This document shows, one piece after another, positions 1-8,701 of a DNA stretch of 64,000 bases. The DNA comes from Streptacidiphilus sp. P02-A3a. Its GTDB lineage: Bacteria > Actinomycetota > Actinomycetes > Streptomycetales > Streptomycetaceae. The DNA is taken from assembly GCF_014084105.1 (NCBI RefSeq), contig NZ_CP048289.1, forward strand, positions 443,922 through 507,921. The letters run 5' to 3'. Within the stretch, counting starts at the first letter, position 1; every line of letters starts with the position of its first letter. The notes beneath the pieces were generated by a model. That model was not told the origin of the DNA. It saw only the letters and a list, made by a program, of their open reading frames with translations, and ran no database searches. A program made the translations under genes and the position numbers.

Positions 1-1098
1 GGGAAGAAGCACCCGGGTTCGATCTCGGGGATCTGCACCGACATGAACCAACGCGGCGTGCCGACGCGCGGTCGGCGCACGGCGAAGGAGCGCACCGGCT
101 CGCAGTGGTCGTCCCGCACGCTGAGCGGCATCCTGGCCAACCCGGCGATCGCTGGCATGAGCTACGAGACCATGTACCGATCCCGGCCTGACGGTATACA
201 GACTAAAACCGTCGAGGGATACCGCATCCACCGGGACGAAGAGGGTCGACCCCTCATGATCTGTGATCCGATCATCTCTCCCGCTGAGTGGTACGAGCTG
301 CAGGAGTGGCTGGCCGGACGGGGGCAGGGCCGGGGGCTTACCCGCGGCACCTCGATCCTCGCCGGGCTGCGAACCGTCGAGCACGACGCAGTACTCACCT
401 GCGAGTGCGAGCGCCCGATGACGAGTATGAACACGGCATCGAAGAACCCCAAGGCCAAGCCGGTCTACCGCTGCACCCGTGCCAATGCCGTCCCAGACAA
501 GGCTGACGAGCACGAGGGCGGGAACGCGGTCATGGTGGTCCACCTCGATGACCACGTGGCCCGCCGGATCTTCAACCTGATCCAGACAGCAGAGGGGGAC
601 GACGGAGCCTTGGCGGTGCTGAATGCCGCGACCAACACGTTCGCCCAGTCGCAGGAGAATCCCGCGCAGGTTGCCGAGCGATCAGCCGTCGTCGCTGAAC
701 GTGCTGACGCGCAGAGGGCGCTGGATGAGCTGTACGACGATCTCGATGCCAGCGTCTACGCGGGTAAGACCGGTCGGGAGCGCTTCCTCGCCAAGAAGGC
801 GAAGATCGATGCCCGGCTTGGGGCAGTCGATGTTCGCCTCTCGGAGATCAGCACGCCCAAGGACGTCGTGCTCCCGCTGATGCAGTGGCTACCTGCAGAT
901 CCGGAAGCGGATCCGGTTGGTCCCGGCTCCTGGTGGTACGGAGCTGAAATGGAGGAGAAGCGGGCCTTCGTCAGCCTGTTCGTCGAGCGCATCACAGTGA
1001 GCAAGGCCGCCACGCGCTGGGGGCACGCCCGCCGAGGCAGCTATGACGTCGGCGAGCGTGTCGAGATCGAGTTCGTGAAGGTCAAGGAGCAGAGTTAA
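1..1098 (+). CDS. Large serine recombinase/integrase, 3' part (5' end outside window)
   Basis: The frame is open from the first base and ends with TAA at 1096-1098, giving 365 codons of what is normally a 450-600 residue protein. What remains is the DNA-binding half of a large serine integrase: a Recombinase domain (SISGICTDMNQRGVPT..., then WSSRTLSGILANPAIAGM), a zinc-ribbon with Cys pairs near CECERPM and YRCTRAN, and a charged coiled-coil stretch before the C-terminal domain. The catalytic serine domain must lie left of the window. Such enzymes integrate phages and integrative elements by attP x attB recombination and need a directionality factor for excision. The neighbouring convergent gene looks like that factor, and mobilisation genes follow, so this is probably the integrase of an integrative mobilizable element. 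An internal ATG at 43 is not the real start. Confidence 0.85.
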   Translation, partial: GKKHPGSISGICTDMNQRGVPTRGRRTAKERTGSQWSSRTLSGILANPAIAGMSYETMYRSRPDGIQTKTVEGYRIHRDEEGRPLMICDPIISPAEWYELQEWLAGRGQGRGLTRGTSILAGLRTVEHDAVLTCECERPMTSMNTASKNPKAKPVYRCTRANAVPDKADEHEGGNAVMVVHLDDHVARRIFNLIQTAEGDDGALAVLNAATNTFAQSQENPAQVAERSAVVAERADAQRALDELYDDLDASVYAGKTGRERFLAKKAKIDARLGAVDVRLSEISTPKDVVLPLMQWLPADPEADPVGPGSWWYGAEMEEKRAFVSLFVERITVSKAATRWGHARRGSYDVGERVEIEFVKVKEQS

Positions 1099-1818
1099 TC
1101 TGCCGCCCGGCAGCGTCAGCGTAGGCGTGGAGTACCGGTAGACAGCACCGCTGCGCGTCCTGTGCTCGATTACCGTAATAGCGAGCGTGCTTGTGCTCCT
1201 CCCGCCGGAGGCGCGCAGGGCGCCCCGCAACGACGGAACGCTCTCGGCGAGGTGCCATGAGCGGGAGCGGATCTCGAAGAGCCCGAGCTCGGGTGCTGCC
1301 GCCAGGCGGACGGCGATCGTGGTGCTCGGCTGGGGGCCAGTGCCGTTCTTGGCGCGAACCTTGCGGTCGGACAGGAGCTCGGGGCATCCGCAGGGTCGGC
1401 CGGCGACTGCGCCGGGGCTCAGGTGGAGGCGTCCGTCGCAATGGTGGACCAGCCCCATCCGAGTCCAGCGCTGCATGGAGAAGCGAACAGCGGTGGGGCC
1501 ATCGAGCAGCACTGGAATGCTGGCAGTGGTGCTGGCGACCTCCAACTGCTCATTGCCGTCTGCGGCCTGTCGGCGAGCGACTTCACCGCCGAGCTGTCGA
1601 GCCACGGCTTGGGCGACAGCCTCGGAGGCGGTAAGCACATGCCAGTTGGCGAGTGCTTGAGGCCGGTTGTCGACGGAGCGCCCTGCGTGGAACGTGCCGA
1701 CGATGACGTTGCTGCTCGCATCGCTGATCGGGGCCGGTGCAGAGGCGAGGATCGGCTTGGGAGACTTGGGGAGAACCCTGCGGTGGGGCAGTGCGCGGGG
1801 AGGAGTGGTCAGGCTTAT
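889..1818 (-). CDS. Recombination directionality factor-like protein (gp3 type) without a normal start codon
   Basis: The frame carries segments I associate with gp3-like recombination directionality factors of serine-integrase elements: VIVGTFHAGRSVDNRPQAL, then GRPCGCPELL, then PELGLFEIRSRSWHLAES, and a late RYSTPTLTL. These proteins bind the integrase and switch it to excision. The first ordinary start is GTG at 1638, but coding-like sequence clearly continues upstream to about 1730. A Shine-Dalgarno-like AGAAGGA (1833-1827) sits eight bases before an ATA at 1818-1816, followed by S-L-T-T-P. That suggests an original ATG mutated to ATA, or a very weak start. From there the product is 309 aa. 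Its last 70 or so codons run antisense through the end of the integrase gene, so the true C-terminus could be shorter. Family assignment is from memory of the fold pattern, not a search. Confidence 0.55.
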   Translation of the reverse strand: MSLTTPPRALPHRRVLPKSPKPILASAPAPISDASSNVIVGTFHAGRSVDNRPQALANWHVLTASEAVAQAVARQLGGEVARRQAADGNEQLEVASTTASIPVLLDGPTAVRFSMQRWTRMGLVHHCDGRLHLSPGAVAGRPCGCPELLSDRKVRAKNGTGPQPSTTIAVRLAAAPELGLFEIRSRSWHLAESVPSLRGALRASGGRSTSTLAITVIEHRTRSGAVYRYSTPTLTLPGGRLTLLLDLHELDLDTLADVIAASAGVPPARGGLAHCDALDEQADEGPLLLHFSSVPPGAGTNRIRFRICR

Positions 1819-2214
1819 GGGCAGGATCCTTCTGGGCGGGGATGGGGATGGCCCCTACTGTGGTCGGGGGACACCGGTGGACCGCGCAGCGCGGTGGGAG
1901 GCGCTGGCGGATCGACGAGGTGAGCGCGCCCCTGCCGTGCTGGGCGGCATGCGCACGGGTGTGTGGAGAATCCGGGCTCAGGTGAACAGCCGTGAGCGAC
2001 GGGCCACTGACCGCTGGGAAGCTGAGCGGTCAGAATGGGTCCGTCGGCAGCGCGCCGACGGCTCTGCCGCGCAGGTGGCGGCTGGATACGCGGCGGGGCG
2101 TGTCCGAGCGAGGGTCGACCGCTGTCCAGGCGCGTCGGGAGCAGTCACCGACGATGGACGGCGCGTCGCCGCCGGGGTGCTGGTCGTTCGGAGGCACTGT
2201 GCCCCTTTCGATGG
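1819..2214. other. Intergenic, no gene recognised
   Basis: About 400 bp between the directionality factor and the XRE gene. Frames are open on the plus strand but show no convincing protein family. It should hold the promoter of the directionality factor. I see no clear repeat or attachment site. Confidence 0.5.
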
Positions 2215-2712
2215 TCAGTTGTAGTACCTGCCTTCCGTGATGTGGTTCCAGAGCCCTTGCGCCTCACGTCCGTCGCTGAGGAGGCGGATGCACTGCTCTA
2301 GGAGGTTCCCCGAGGCATCGGGATGCCCTTGGAGGTAGGCGGCGGTGGCGACGACCGCGTGGTGCAGCCGGTCCTCTGCTGCCTGCTTCTCGACGAATGC
2401 CTCCACTGCCTCTTGGATGAGCCTCCTGGCTTCGACGTCGAGGCCAGCCAGTGGCGGGGACATGAGTTCTTCGAGGGGAAGCTCGAAGACGCGGGCGAAG
2501 CCGAGGGCCTCGTCGAGCGTGATCTTGCGCCTGGGGGTGCTGTTCTCGATGCGCCAGACGGCGGTCTGGTTCATTGGCACCCCCGCCTTGGTCATGCGGG
2601 CCGCCAGTTCCGTGGTGCTCCAGCCGCGCACCTCGCGTTCGAGGCCGACGCGCGCGGCGGCATTGCCTTCGCTGTACAGCGAAGGCGTTTGGAACCACTC
2701 GGCATCCTGCAT
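2215..2712 (-). CDS. XRE-family helix-turn-helix regulator
   Basis: A 165-residue protein with an N-terminal Cro/C1-type helix-turn-helix at about residues 20-80: WSTTELAARMTKAG as the first helices, MNQTAVWRIENSTP as the recognition helix region, then LDEALGFARVFELPLEELM. The C-terminal half is helical and acidic with no recognised domain. Regulators like this commonly control the transfer or replication genes of actinobacterial integrative elements, and it stands alone between the integrase block and the mobilisation block. The start at 2712 precedes a conserved-looking N-terminus, but I see no strong ribosome binding site, and a start a few codons downstream is possible. The gene reads away from the mobilisation genes, so the AT-richer intergenic region upstream (2713-3139) may hold divergent promoters for both directions. 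Confidence 0.8.
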   Translation of the reverse strand: MQDAEWFQTPSLYSEGNAAARVGLEREVRGWSTTELAARMTKAGVPMNQTAVWRIENSTPRRKITLDEALGFARVFELPLEELMSPPLAGLDVEARRLIQEAVEAFVEKQAAEDRLHHAVVATAAYLQGHPDASGNLLEQCIRLLSDGREAQGLWNHITEGRYYN

Positions 2713-3139
2713 TCCAACCTCCTCTGACCGTCAGCACTAAGCCTACCACGACCTTCCCCTTTTGAAATACGCCCTCTCCGGTTTGCATATTCGGCCGCAG
2801 ATGTGGTTGCCTCTTCATTGTGGATAGATGCCTAGGCGAAAGGGAAGATAATCATTGACCTTGTGCAAGCCATCGGGCCAGTCGTACGCGGTCAGATGCG
2901 AGGGCGTGGACGTAGTCAGAGTGAGCGCGTAGCCGTGCCCCCCGACGCAGGGGAAGGGCGGTAGCCGTAGCCAGGGAATCGACGATCGGAGATACAACCT
3001 GACGTGTGATCAGCGTCTCTACTGCCAGGTCCGCTTGCTGGAGGTTCGCGTGGTACCGTCCGTGGTCCACGAACTGAATAGGCGACCCCGGCAGTGCGCT
3101 AACACCCCGGGGTCCGGCACCAAGGAGCCTCAACTCCCG
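2713..3139. promoter_or_regulatory. Divergent intergenic region, no gene recognised
   Basis: About 430 bp between two divergent regulatory genes. The part at 2740-2830 is clearly richer in A/T than the surroundings, as expected for promoters. Short open frames here show no family resemblance. No operator repeat was identified. Confidence 0.4.
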
Positions 3140-4159
3140 ATGCGTGTTCATCTTAGCCGCCATGCGCGCGGCTTCACTGTCCTGCCCAACTTCCTCCTTC
3201 AGGACCGGCGGTTGTCGTACACCGCCCGGGGTCTGCTGGCCGACCTGCTCTCGCGTCCCGACGGGTGGCGCGAGGACGGCCGGCAGATGGCCGACACCAG
3301 CCCGCAGGGCCGCACCGCCGTCTACAAGGCCCTGCGGGAGTTGGCCGCAGCCGGGTACTACCGGGTGGTGCGGGTCCGCCGCGCGGATGGGACCTTCCAC
3401 AACGAGTCCCATGTCTACGACACCCCGCAGACCGGCACCGGCCAGCAGCCGGGAGGACGAGCCCAGCAGAGCGCTGCTCCGGGTGCCGTCAGTCCGGAAA
3501 CCGGTAGTGCGGCTGTCGATGCGGCTGGCTCCAACCCCGTAAAGGACCTGGAGAAAGAACCCTCCCTCCCTGCACCCGGCCAGCAGGCCGGGCAGCGCCA
3601 CGGCGGAAGCCCCGCCGCCGCAGTCGGGTTGGGAGGGCGGGAAGCCGCTGATCCCACACCCCCCACCGCGCCCAGGGAGCCTGACGCGGCAGCCGCTGCC
3701 GCCGAGGGCCCTTTGCGGCGGGCTGCGCAGACGCTGCTGCGTGCGCTGGGCGCCGAGCCGCGCTTGCGGCTCGGCGCCGTCGAGGCCATGGACCTGGCAC
3801 CCCGGGTACTGCCGTGGCTGGAGCGCGGGTGCAGCGAGCGTGACCTGCGCGATGCGCTGGTGAGTGGGCTGCCGGAGCGGGTCCACAGTGCGAGTGCGCT
3901 GCTGCGCGACCGCTTGGAGCGCAAGCTGCCGCCCGTACCGGCCCAGGTGCCCGCGTCCGGGTCTGCCAGTGCACCGCTGGGGGAGTGCCGGACCTGCGGT
4001 GATCCAGTGCGGCAGGCGGGCATCTGCCGCACCTGCGCCGGATTCGGCCCCCGCCCGGTGGCCGTCGGCACGGGCGAGGCCGCCTCCCGACGCGGAGCAG
4101 CCTTGGTGCGCGCCGCCATGCGACCCGCCAGCCGCCAGCCCGCCCTCAGCAGAGCCTGA
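3140..4159 (+). CDS. Winged-helix DNA-binding protein of a mobile element, with C-terminal zinc finger
   Basis: The start chosen is ATG 3140, preceded by AAGGAG at 3122-3127; an upstream GTG/TTG extension is not supported. The 339-residue protein opens with a winged-helix domain (about residues 1-95): RGFTVLPNFLLQDRRLSYTA, then a run resembling MarR/replication-initiator helix-turn-helix domains with ALRELAAAGYYRVVRVR as the wing. The middle is a Pro/Ala-rich linker of low complexity. A C-terminal CxxC...CxxC motif (ECRTCGDPV...GICRTCAGF, about residues 275-300) looks like a zinc finger. Proteins of this type sit next to DUF2637 and mobC genes in Streptomyces plasmids and integrative elements. 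A role in replication or transcription of the element is inferred from that context. Confidence 0.75.
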   Translation: MRVHLSRHARGFTVLPNFLLQDRRLSYTARGLLADLLSRPDGWREDGRQMADTSPQGRTAVYKALRELAAAGYYRVVRVRRADGTFHNESHVYDTPQTGTGQQPGGRAQQSAAPGAVSPETGSAAVDAAGSNPVKDLEKEPSLPAPGQQAGQRHGGSPAAAVGLGGREAADPTPPTAPREPDAAAAAAEGPLRRAAQTLLRALGAEPRLRLGAVEAMDLAPRVLPWLERGCSERDLRDALVSGLPERVHSASALLRDRLERKLPPVPAQVPASGSASAPLGECRTCGDPVRQAGICRTCAGFGPRPVAVGTGEAASRRGAALVRAAMRPASRQPALSRA

Positions 4160-4337
4160 CCACCCGCCCACAGCGGGCCACCCCTCACCCTCCACGCCCT
4201 GCCCCTTCGTCGGCCCGGCGACGCCGCGCCGAGCCGCCGCACCGGGCTGAGCCCTGCGCCGGCCCGCCGCCCTCGCACCCTGGCCTGCCCGCGCAGGCAC
4301 CCCCCTGCCTACCTTCGAGCGCCCTCCTGGAGGACCC

Positions 4338-5423
4338 TTGTCCACCCCTGCCATGCCCCCGTCCCCGACCACGGCATCCGGTGCCGCAGGTCACCGGGCC
4401 ACGCTCTGGGACCGCCTCGCGGTCCTGATGCTCGGCGCGGCCGGATGCGTCCTGTCGTATGACGCGCTGCGGCAGATGGCCTTCGCCATCCACGTCCGCT
4501 CCGCCCTCACGTACCTGTTCCCGGTGGTGATCGACGGTTTCATCGCCTACGGCGTGCGCGCCCTGCTGGTCCTTCGAGACGCGCCGCTGCGGGCCAGGCT
4601 CTACGTGTGGGCGCTGTTTGCGTCGGCCACCGTGGCCAGCATCTGGGCCAACGCCTTGCATGCGATCCGCCTGAACCAACTGCCCACCGCAGGGACGGAA
4701 CTGCGCCTGGGCGACACCACCGTCGGCGTCCTGTCCACCCTGGCCCCCCTCGCCCTGGCCGGAGCCACCCACCTCCACATCCTGATCACCCGCCACGGCG
4801 GCACCCACCCCCCGACTACCGGACACCGCGCCGCCAGCGCCCCGAAGCCGGTCCCCGAAGCCGAAACGGTCCCCGCGCCGACGCCGGCTCCGGCAGCCGA
4901 GACGCTCGCCGCCGTCCCCGCCACCGGGGTGGAGGTGGACCAGGAGCTGCTCCCGACTTCCGGACAGCTCACCGACGGCGCACAGCCGCCTCTCCCCGAA
5001 GCCGAACCGGTCCCCGTACCGACGCCGGCGACAGCACCCGAAGCGCCCAGCTCCCTGCCCGTCGCTGGCCTGGAGGCGGACCAGGAGCCGATCCCGGATC
5101 CTGATCCGGCGGGCATGAGCGTGCTGGAGCAGTTGGCGGCCTGGGAGGTTGTTGATGCTGGTCAGGGCTATGCGCGGACTTCCGGTCGGCCTGCCCATCC
5201 GGGTCGCACCGGGCGTCCCCCGGCCGCGACCATCGAGGAACTGGTCCACGTCGTGCGCGACGCGCACCCCGACCTGGAGGACCTGAGCCGCACATCCGGA
5301 CGCGCCGCGATCAACGCCCAGGGACTTACGGTCAGCGCCGACCGGCTGACCGAAGTCCTAGACCGGCTGCGTCCCGACGCCGAGGCCCGCCCCCGAACGG
5401 GCCTGGCCGCCGACCACAGCTGA
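4338..5423 (+). CDS. DUF2637 membrane protein of a mobile element
   Basis: TTG start at 4338 with GGAGG about six bases upstream. Residues 15-150 match the DUF2637 pattern: four hydrophobic helices, including ALTYLFPVVIDGFIAYGVRA and LYVWALFASATVASIWANAL, and a late AGATHLHILITRH. The family is found in actinobacterial plasmids and integrative elements, often with spread or transfer functions; the biochemical role is unknown. The middle is an Ala/Pro/Glu-rich linker made of an imperfect repeat in which a PEAE-VPxPTPA unit followed by an xxVDQE or xxADQE unit occurs twice (DNA about 4855-4945 and 4998-5090). The C-terminus (RTGRPPAATIEELVHVVRDA...) is charged and helical, possibly DNA-binding. 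It lies 178 bp after the winged-helix gene and upstream of mobC in the same direction. Confidence 0.8.
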   Translation: MSTPAMPPSPTTASGAAGHRATLWDRLAVLMLGAAGCVLSYDALRQMAFAIHVRSALTYLFPVVIDGFIAYGVRALLVLRDAPLRARLYVWALFASATVASIWANALHAIRLNQLPTAGTELRLGDTTVGVLSTLAPLALAGATHLHILITRHGGTHPPTTGHRAASAPKPVPEAETVPAPTPAPAAETLAAVPATGVEVDQELLPTSGQLTDGAQPPLPEAEPVPVPTPATAPEAPSSLPVAGLEADQEPIPDPDPAGMSVLEQLAAWEVVDAGQGYARTSGRPAHPGRTGRPPAATIEELVHVVRDAHPDLEDLSRTSGRAAINAQGLTVSADRLTEVLDRLRPDAEARPRTGLAADHS

Positions 5424-5583
5424 ACCGCCTGCGGGGGTTATCTGGGACGACTTCCGGACCACTCCCGCCTTACCCGCTCGCCCACCCGGACCATCCACCC
5501 AGCCTCAGACCCGGAACCCCGTCCTGAACCGGGCAGTGCGTCCGGAACACCCCCGACCCACCCGCCGAACTCTGGAGTTGCCC

Positions 5584-6318
5584 GTGACTGACCGCCCCGA
5601 ACACCGCCTGTCCGCCACCGCGGCAGGCTCAACTATGCTGAGCAGTAGTGATGCTGAGGCGTCGCACACGAACGACGGAGCCAGCACTAGCCTGCGACCG
5701 CCCTACGGGCGTTCGCAGGCGCAGGCCCCCGCCCAGGGGGGCGGGGGTGCTCCGGCGAGGGCGCCGGAGCTGGGGGGTGTCGCGGCCGAGGGCTGCCGCG
5801 ACCAGGACCAGCTTCACACCACCACCCCACCGCCCGAAGCCGCAGCTGCTGATGTTGTGCCGCGTGCTGTTCGTGCGTCCGCTGCCGCTGCCGCGCGTCG
5901 TAAGCCCAAGCGCCGTACCCGTGACGCCGTGCGACAGAAGAAGTCCCGTGTCACCGTCCGCTTCGACAGCGACGAGAAGCGACTCCTCGAAGAGCAGGCC
6001 GCCACCGCCGGCCTGTCGCTCGCCCACTTCATCGCCCGCCGCGTCCTGGCCGCCACCGGCGCCCCGGTGGCGGGCGGTGGTGTCGAGCAGTTGGACGAGG
6101 CGATCGACGAGCTGGCCGCTGCCCGCAGCGCGCTGGCACCGTGGGGCAACAACCTCAACCAGATCGCCAAGCACCTGAACGCCGAAGGCGTCCTGCTCCT
6201 GGGGCTGGCAGGTGAGTTCGCCGCTGTCGCGCCCGGGCTGCTGGCGCAGGTGCGCGCGGACGTTGCCCGCATCGACGAGAGCGTGTTCCGCCTGGCGCGT
6301 CGTCGGGGGCGCGGATGA
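5584..6318 (+). CDS. mobC: MobC-like relaxosome accessory protein
   Basis: GTG start at 5584, placed seven bases after GGAG; an upstream in-frame ATG at 5536 lacks such a site. The first 120 residues are low complexity and basic. Residues 115-165 form a ribbon-helix-helix region (SRVTVRFDSDEKRLLEEQA, then LSLAHFIARRVL). The C-terminal part holds the MobC signature of a helix ending in WGNNLNQIAKHLNAEG, followed by a helical bundle. MobC proteins help the relaxase open oriT. The stop overlaps the relaxase start by four bases (ATGA at 6315-6318), which implies translational coupling. The nick site oriT would be expected upstream, in the 5424-5583 gap, but I cannot point to it. Confidence 0.85.
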   Translation: MTDRPEHRLSATAAGSTMLSSSDAEASHTNDGASTSLRPPYGRSQAQAPAQGGGGAPARAPELGGVAAEGCRDQDQLHTTTPPPEAAAADVVPRAVRASAAAAARRKPKRRTRDAVRQKKSRVTVRFDSDEKRLLEEQAATAGLSLAHFIARRVLAATGAPVAGGGVEQLDEAIDELAAARSALAPWGNNLNQIAKHLNAEGVLLLGLAGEFAAVAPGLLAQVRADVARIDESVFRLARRRGRG

Positions 6319-8048
6319 TCGCCAGCGTCAGCCGCGGCGACTACACCCGCGGCATCCTCGCCTACGCCTACGGACCAGGCGAACAGGACGAGCACACCGA
6401 CCAGCACACCGTCGCCGGCTTCGAGGACCTGCTGCCCGACCCGGGCCTTGCCGCCGACTTCCAGCAGGCCGTCAGCCAGCTCGCGAAGATCCTGGACCTG
6501 CGCGTCGTCCAGGCCGGCAAGGGTGCCCCGAAGGAGCATGTGTGGCACTGCTCGCTGCGCGCCGCACCCGAGGACCCGCACCTGTCCGACCAGCAGTGGG
6601 AGGACATCGCCCGCCGCGTCATGAACGCCGCCGGCATCGCCCCCACCGGTGATCCGGACGGCTGCCGGTGGGTGGTGGTACGCCACGCCCAGGACCACGT
6701 CCACATCATCGCCACCACGGTGCGTGCTGACCTGACCGGCGCGCGGCTGCACAACGACTGGCAGCGCGTCATGGACGAACTCACCCTCATCGAACAGGAC
6801 TACGGCCTGCGCGAGGTCCCCCGCGAGCCCCACGGCAGGGGGTCGGCGCGCACTACCGCCAAGCGGCCCACCCGCGCCGAGGTGCACAAGGCAGGGCGTC
6901 AGGGTCGCGAGCCGTCGCGGCCGGTGCTGAGGACGGCGGTGCGCGAGTCGCTGGCAGGAGCTGTGAGCGAGGAGGAGTTCTTCGGCCGTCTCGCCGACCA
7001 CGGCATCCTGGTCAAGGTCCACCGCCTGCCCTCGGGTGACGCGAAAGGCTACTCCTTCGCGGTGCCCGGTGACCGCAACGGAGCGGGCCAGCCGGTCTGG
7101 TACTCCGGCAGCAAGCTGGGCCCCGACCTGACCCTGCCCCGGATCCGCGCGCGCCTGGCGATCACCGCCGACGAGCCCGGCGAGGCCATCAGCAGGGCGG
7201 CCACTGCTCGCCCCGCCCTGCTGCACGCCGGGCGCCTGGTCGACCAGGCCCTGGACGATCTCACGGGCAGCGGCTCCGGCGAGGGGCCCGACCCGCAGGC
7301 GCTACTGGCGCAGGCGGCCGGGCTGGGCGAGGTCCTGGACGCCCTGGCGCAGACCCACCATGGACCCACGCGCGCCCAGATCGCCGCCGCCGCGAAGGCG
7401 TCCGGGCAGGCCGTGTACCTGCACGAGCGCGCCGCCGACCAAAAAATGCGGGCCCTGCGCTCAGCCGCCCGCGCCCTGCTGGCGGGCGGCCCCAGCCTTG
7501 GCAGGGCCAACGACGGCGACGCGGCAGCAGCCCTGTTCGACATCCTGATGCTGATGGCCATCACCCTGTACCGCCTTCACCGGGCCGCAGGGCAACGCCA
7601 GCACGCCGCCACGGCCAAAGCCACCCGCGACCAGCTGCGGGCCGCCTACACCCAGGCCGCCGCCAAACCCCTCACCGCCCTTACCGCTCACGGCAAAAGG
7701 CTGCCGCAGGCCGTCCAGGCGCGGCACACCGCCACGGTCCGCCAGGCGCTGCCCGCGGACCTGGCCGGTCGGGTTCTGGGCGGGCACGAGTGGCTGGCGC
7801 TGGCCGCCACCCTCACCGAAGCCCAGACCCACGGCCACGACCCCGCCGCCCTCCTGCGGCAAGCCATCGGCTCGCGCGAGATGGACAGCGCCGACAACCC
7901 CGCCGCCGTCCTGCTCTGGCGCACCCGCCGCACCGCCAACCTCCCCGCCATCACCCCACCCCGACCCGCCAAGCGTCGGACCACCACCCCGGCACCGGCT
8001 CCGGCCGCGCTCCCGCCCGCGCCGCCCGCCGCGCCGCGCCGGCGCTGA
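6315..8048 (+). CDS. Relaxase / mobilisation nuclease (MobA/VirD2-like)
   Basis: A 577-residue relaxase. The N-terminal domain (about 1-170) has the features of the relaxase/mobilisation nuclease family: an early Tyr-containing RGDYTRGILAYAYG that may carry the nicking tyrosine, WHCSLRAAPED, and a metal-binding His cluster RHAQDHVHIIATTVR with His124, His128 and His130. The C-terminal 400 residues are Ala-rich and helical with no recognised helicase motifs. It nicks DNA at oriT and pilots the strand in conjugative mobilisation. The gene is coupled to mobC by an ATGA overlap. No type IV coupling ATPase or FtsK/TraB translocase is visible, so the element would depend on a helper for transfer, or those genes are lost or outside the window. 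Confidence 0.85.
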   Translation: MIASVSRGDYTRGILAYAYGPGEQDEHTDQHTVAGFEDLLPDPGLAADFQQAVSQLAKILDLRVVQAGKGAPKEHVWHCSLRAAPEDPHLSDQQWEDIARRVMNAAGIAPTGDPDGCRWVVVRHAQDHVHIIATTVRADLTGARLHNDWQRVMDELTLIEQDYGLREVPREPHGRGSARTTAKRPTRAEVHKAGRQGREPSRPVLRTAVRESLAGAVSEEEFFGRLADHGILVKVHRLPSGDAKGYSFAVPGDRNGAGQPVWYSGSKLGPDLTLPRIRARLAITADEPGEAISRAATARPALLHAGRLVDQALDDLTGSGSGEGPDPQALLAQAAGLGEVLDALAQTHHGPTRAQIAAAAKASGQAVYLHERAADQKMRALRSAARALLAGGPSLGRANDGDAAAALFDILMLMAITLYRLHRAAGQRQHAATAKATRDQLRAAYTQAAAKPLTALTAHGKRLPQAVQARHTATVRQALPADLAGRVLGGHEWLALAATLTEAQTHGHDPAALLRQAIGSREMDSADNPAAVLLWRTRRTANLPAITPPRPAKRRTTTPAPAPAALPPAPPAAPRRR

Positions 8049-8116
8049 CCAACCCACCCTGGGGGCGGCACTACCCGCAGTGCCGCCCCCGACTCCCATC
8101 AGCAAGGACCAAGCAC

Positions 8117-8680
8117 CTGCCTACCGCTCCCGCCCAGCAGCGCGCCACGTTCTCCACGCCCAGGGCCGCCGAGTTCCTGAACAAGCACAACCTGCAGTCC
8201 CAGACCGGACAGCACGCCGACAGGTTCGGCGACGTCGTCGTCAAGGAACTGCTCGACAACGCCCTGGACGCCGCCGAGGCCACCACCCCCAACCCCGAGA
8301 TCAGCCTCGCCCTCGCTCCGGCCGACGGACTGGTCCGGGTGACGGTCACCGACAACGGGCCGGGCATGCCCGCTGAGGTGGTCGAGCAGCTCCTGGACTT
8401 CGGCAACAACGTCTCCGACAAGGCGTCCTACCGCTCACCGACCCGTGGCCTGCAGGGCAACGCCTTCAAGACCCTCATCGGCATCCCCTACGCCCTCGGC
8501 GTCGCTGAACCGCTGGTCATCGAAGCCCACGGCACACGCCACGAGGTCGGGGCGTCCCTTGACCCCGGCGGCAACGTGGTCATCCGCCACGACACCAGCC
8601 CCAGCACCCGGACGGTGGGGACAGCGGTGACCGTGCCGCTGCCGGCCGGGCTGATCAGGGCGGAGGATGCGGGGCGATGA
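8117..8680 (+). pseudogene. GHKL-type ATP-binding protein, truncated by an insertion sequence
   Basis: The frame shows a clear GHKL ATPase domain: N-box KELLDNALDAAE, G1 box DNGPGMP, G2-like RGLQGNAFKTLIG, then a beta strand with VGTAVTVPLP. This fold occurs in gyrase B/topoisomerase VI B, MutL, Hsp90 and histidine kinases; the LLDNALDA wording is closest to topoisomerase VI B-like or MutL-like proteins. No ATG, GTG or TTG lies before the conserved region. A CTG at 8117, eight bases after AAGGA, is the best start and is unusual. The protein stops at 8680, inside the left inverted repeat of the IS, after 187 residues, so the transducer half is missing. A short open tail on the far side of the IS (10500-10597) does not obviously belong to it. 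Confidence 0.65.
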
Positions 8681-8697
8681 CTCTGCTGCGCAATTCG
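8678..8697 (+). repeat. Left terminal inverted repeat of the IS
   Basis: 20 bp, exact inverse of 10480-10499. The stop codon of the truncated ATPase frame lies across its start. Confidence 0.9.
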
Positions 8698-8701
8698 TGG
8701 G

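Noticed and set aside
1-1140. attL/attR of the serine integrase element
   Set aside because: The att site is expected near the integrase 5' side, outside the window; no matching direct repeat was found inside.
2852-4372. 506-codon open frame on the minus strand
   Set aside because: Antisense to the winged-helix gene; Gly/Ala/Arg-rich sequence with no family features, typical of high-GC shadow frames.
5814-7226. 470-codon open frame on the minus strand
   Set aside because: Antisense to mobC and the relaxase, both of which have clear motifs; composition is biased and no domain is seen.
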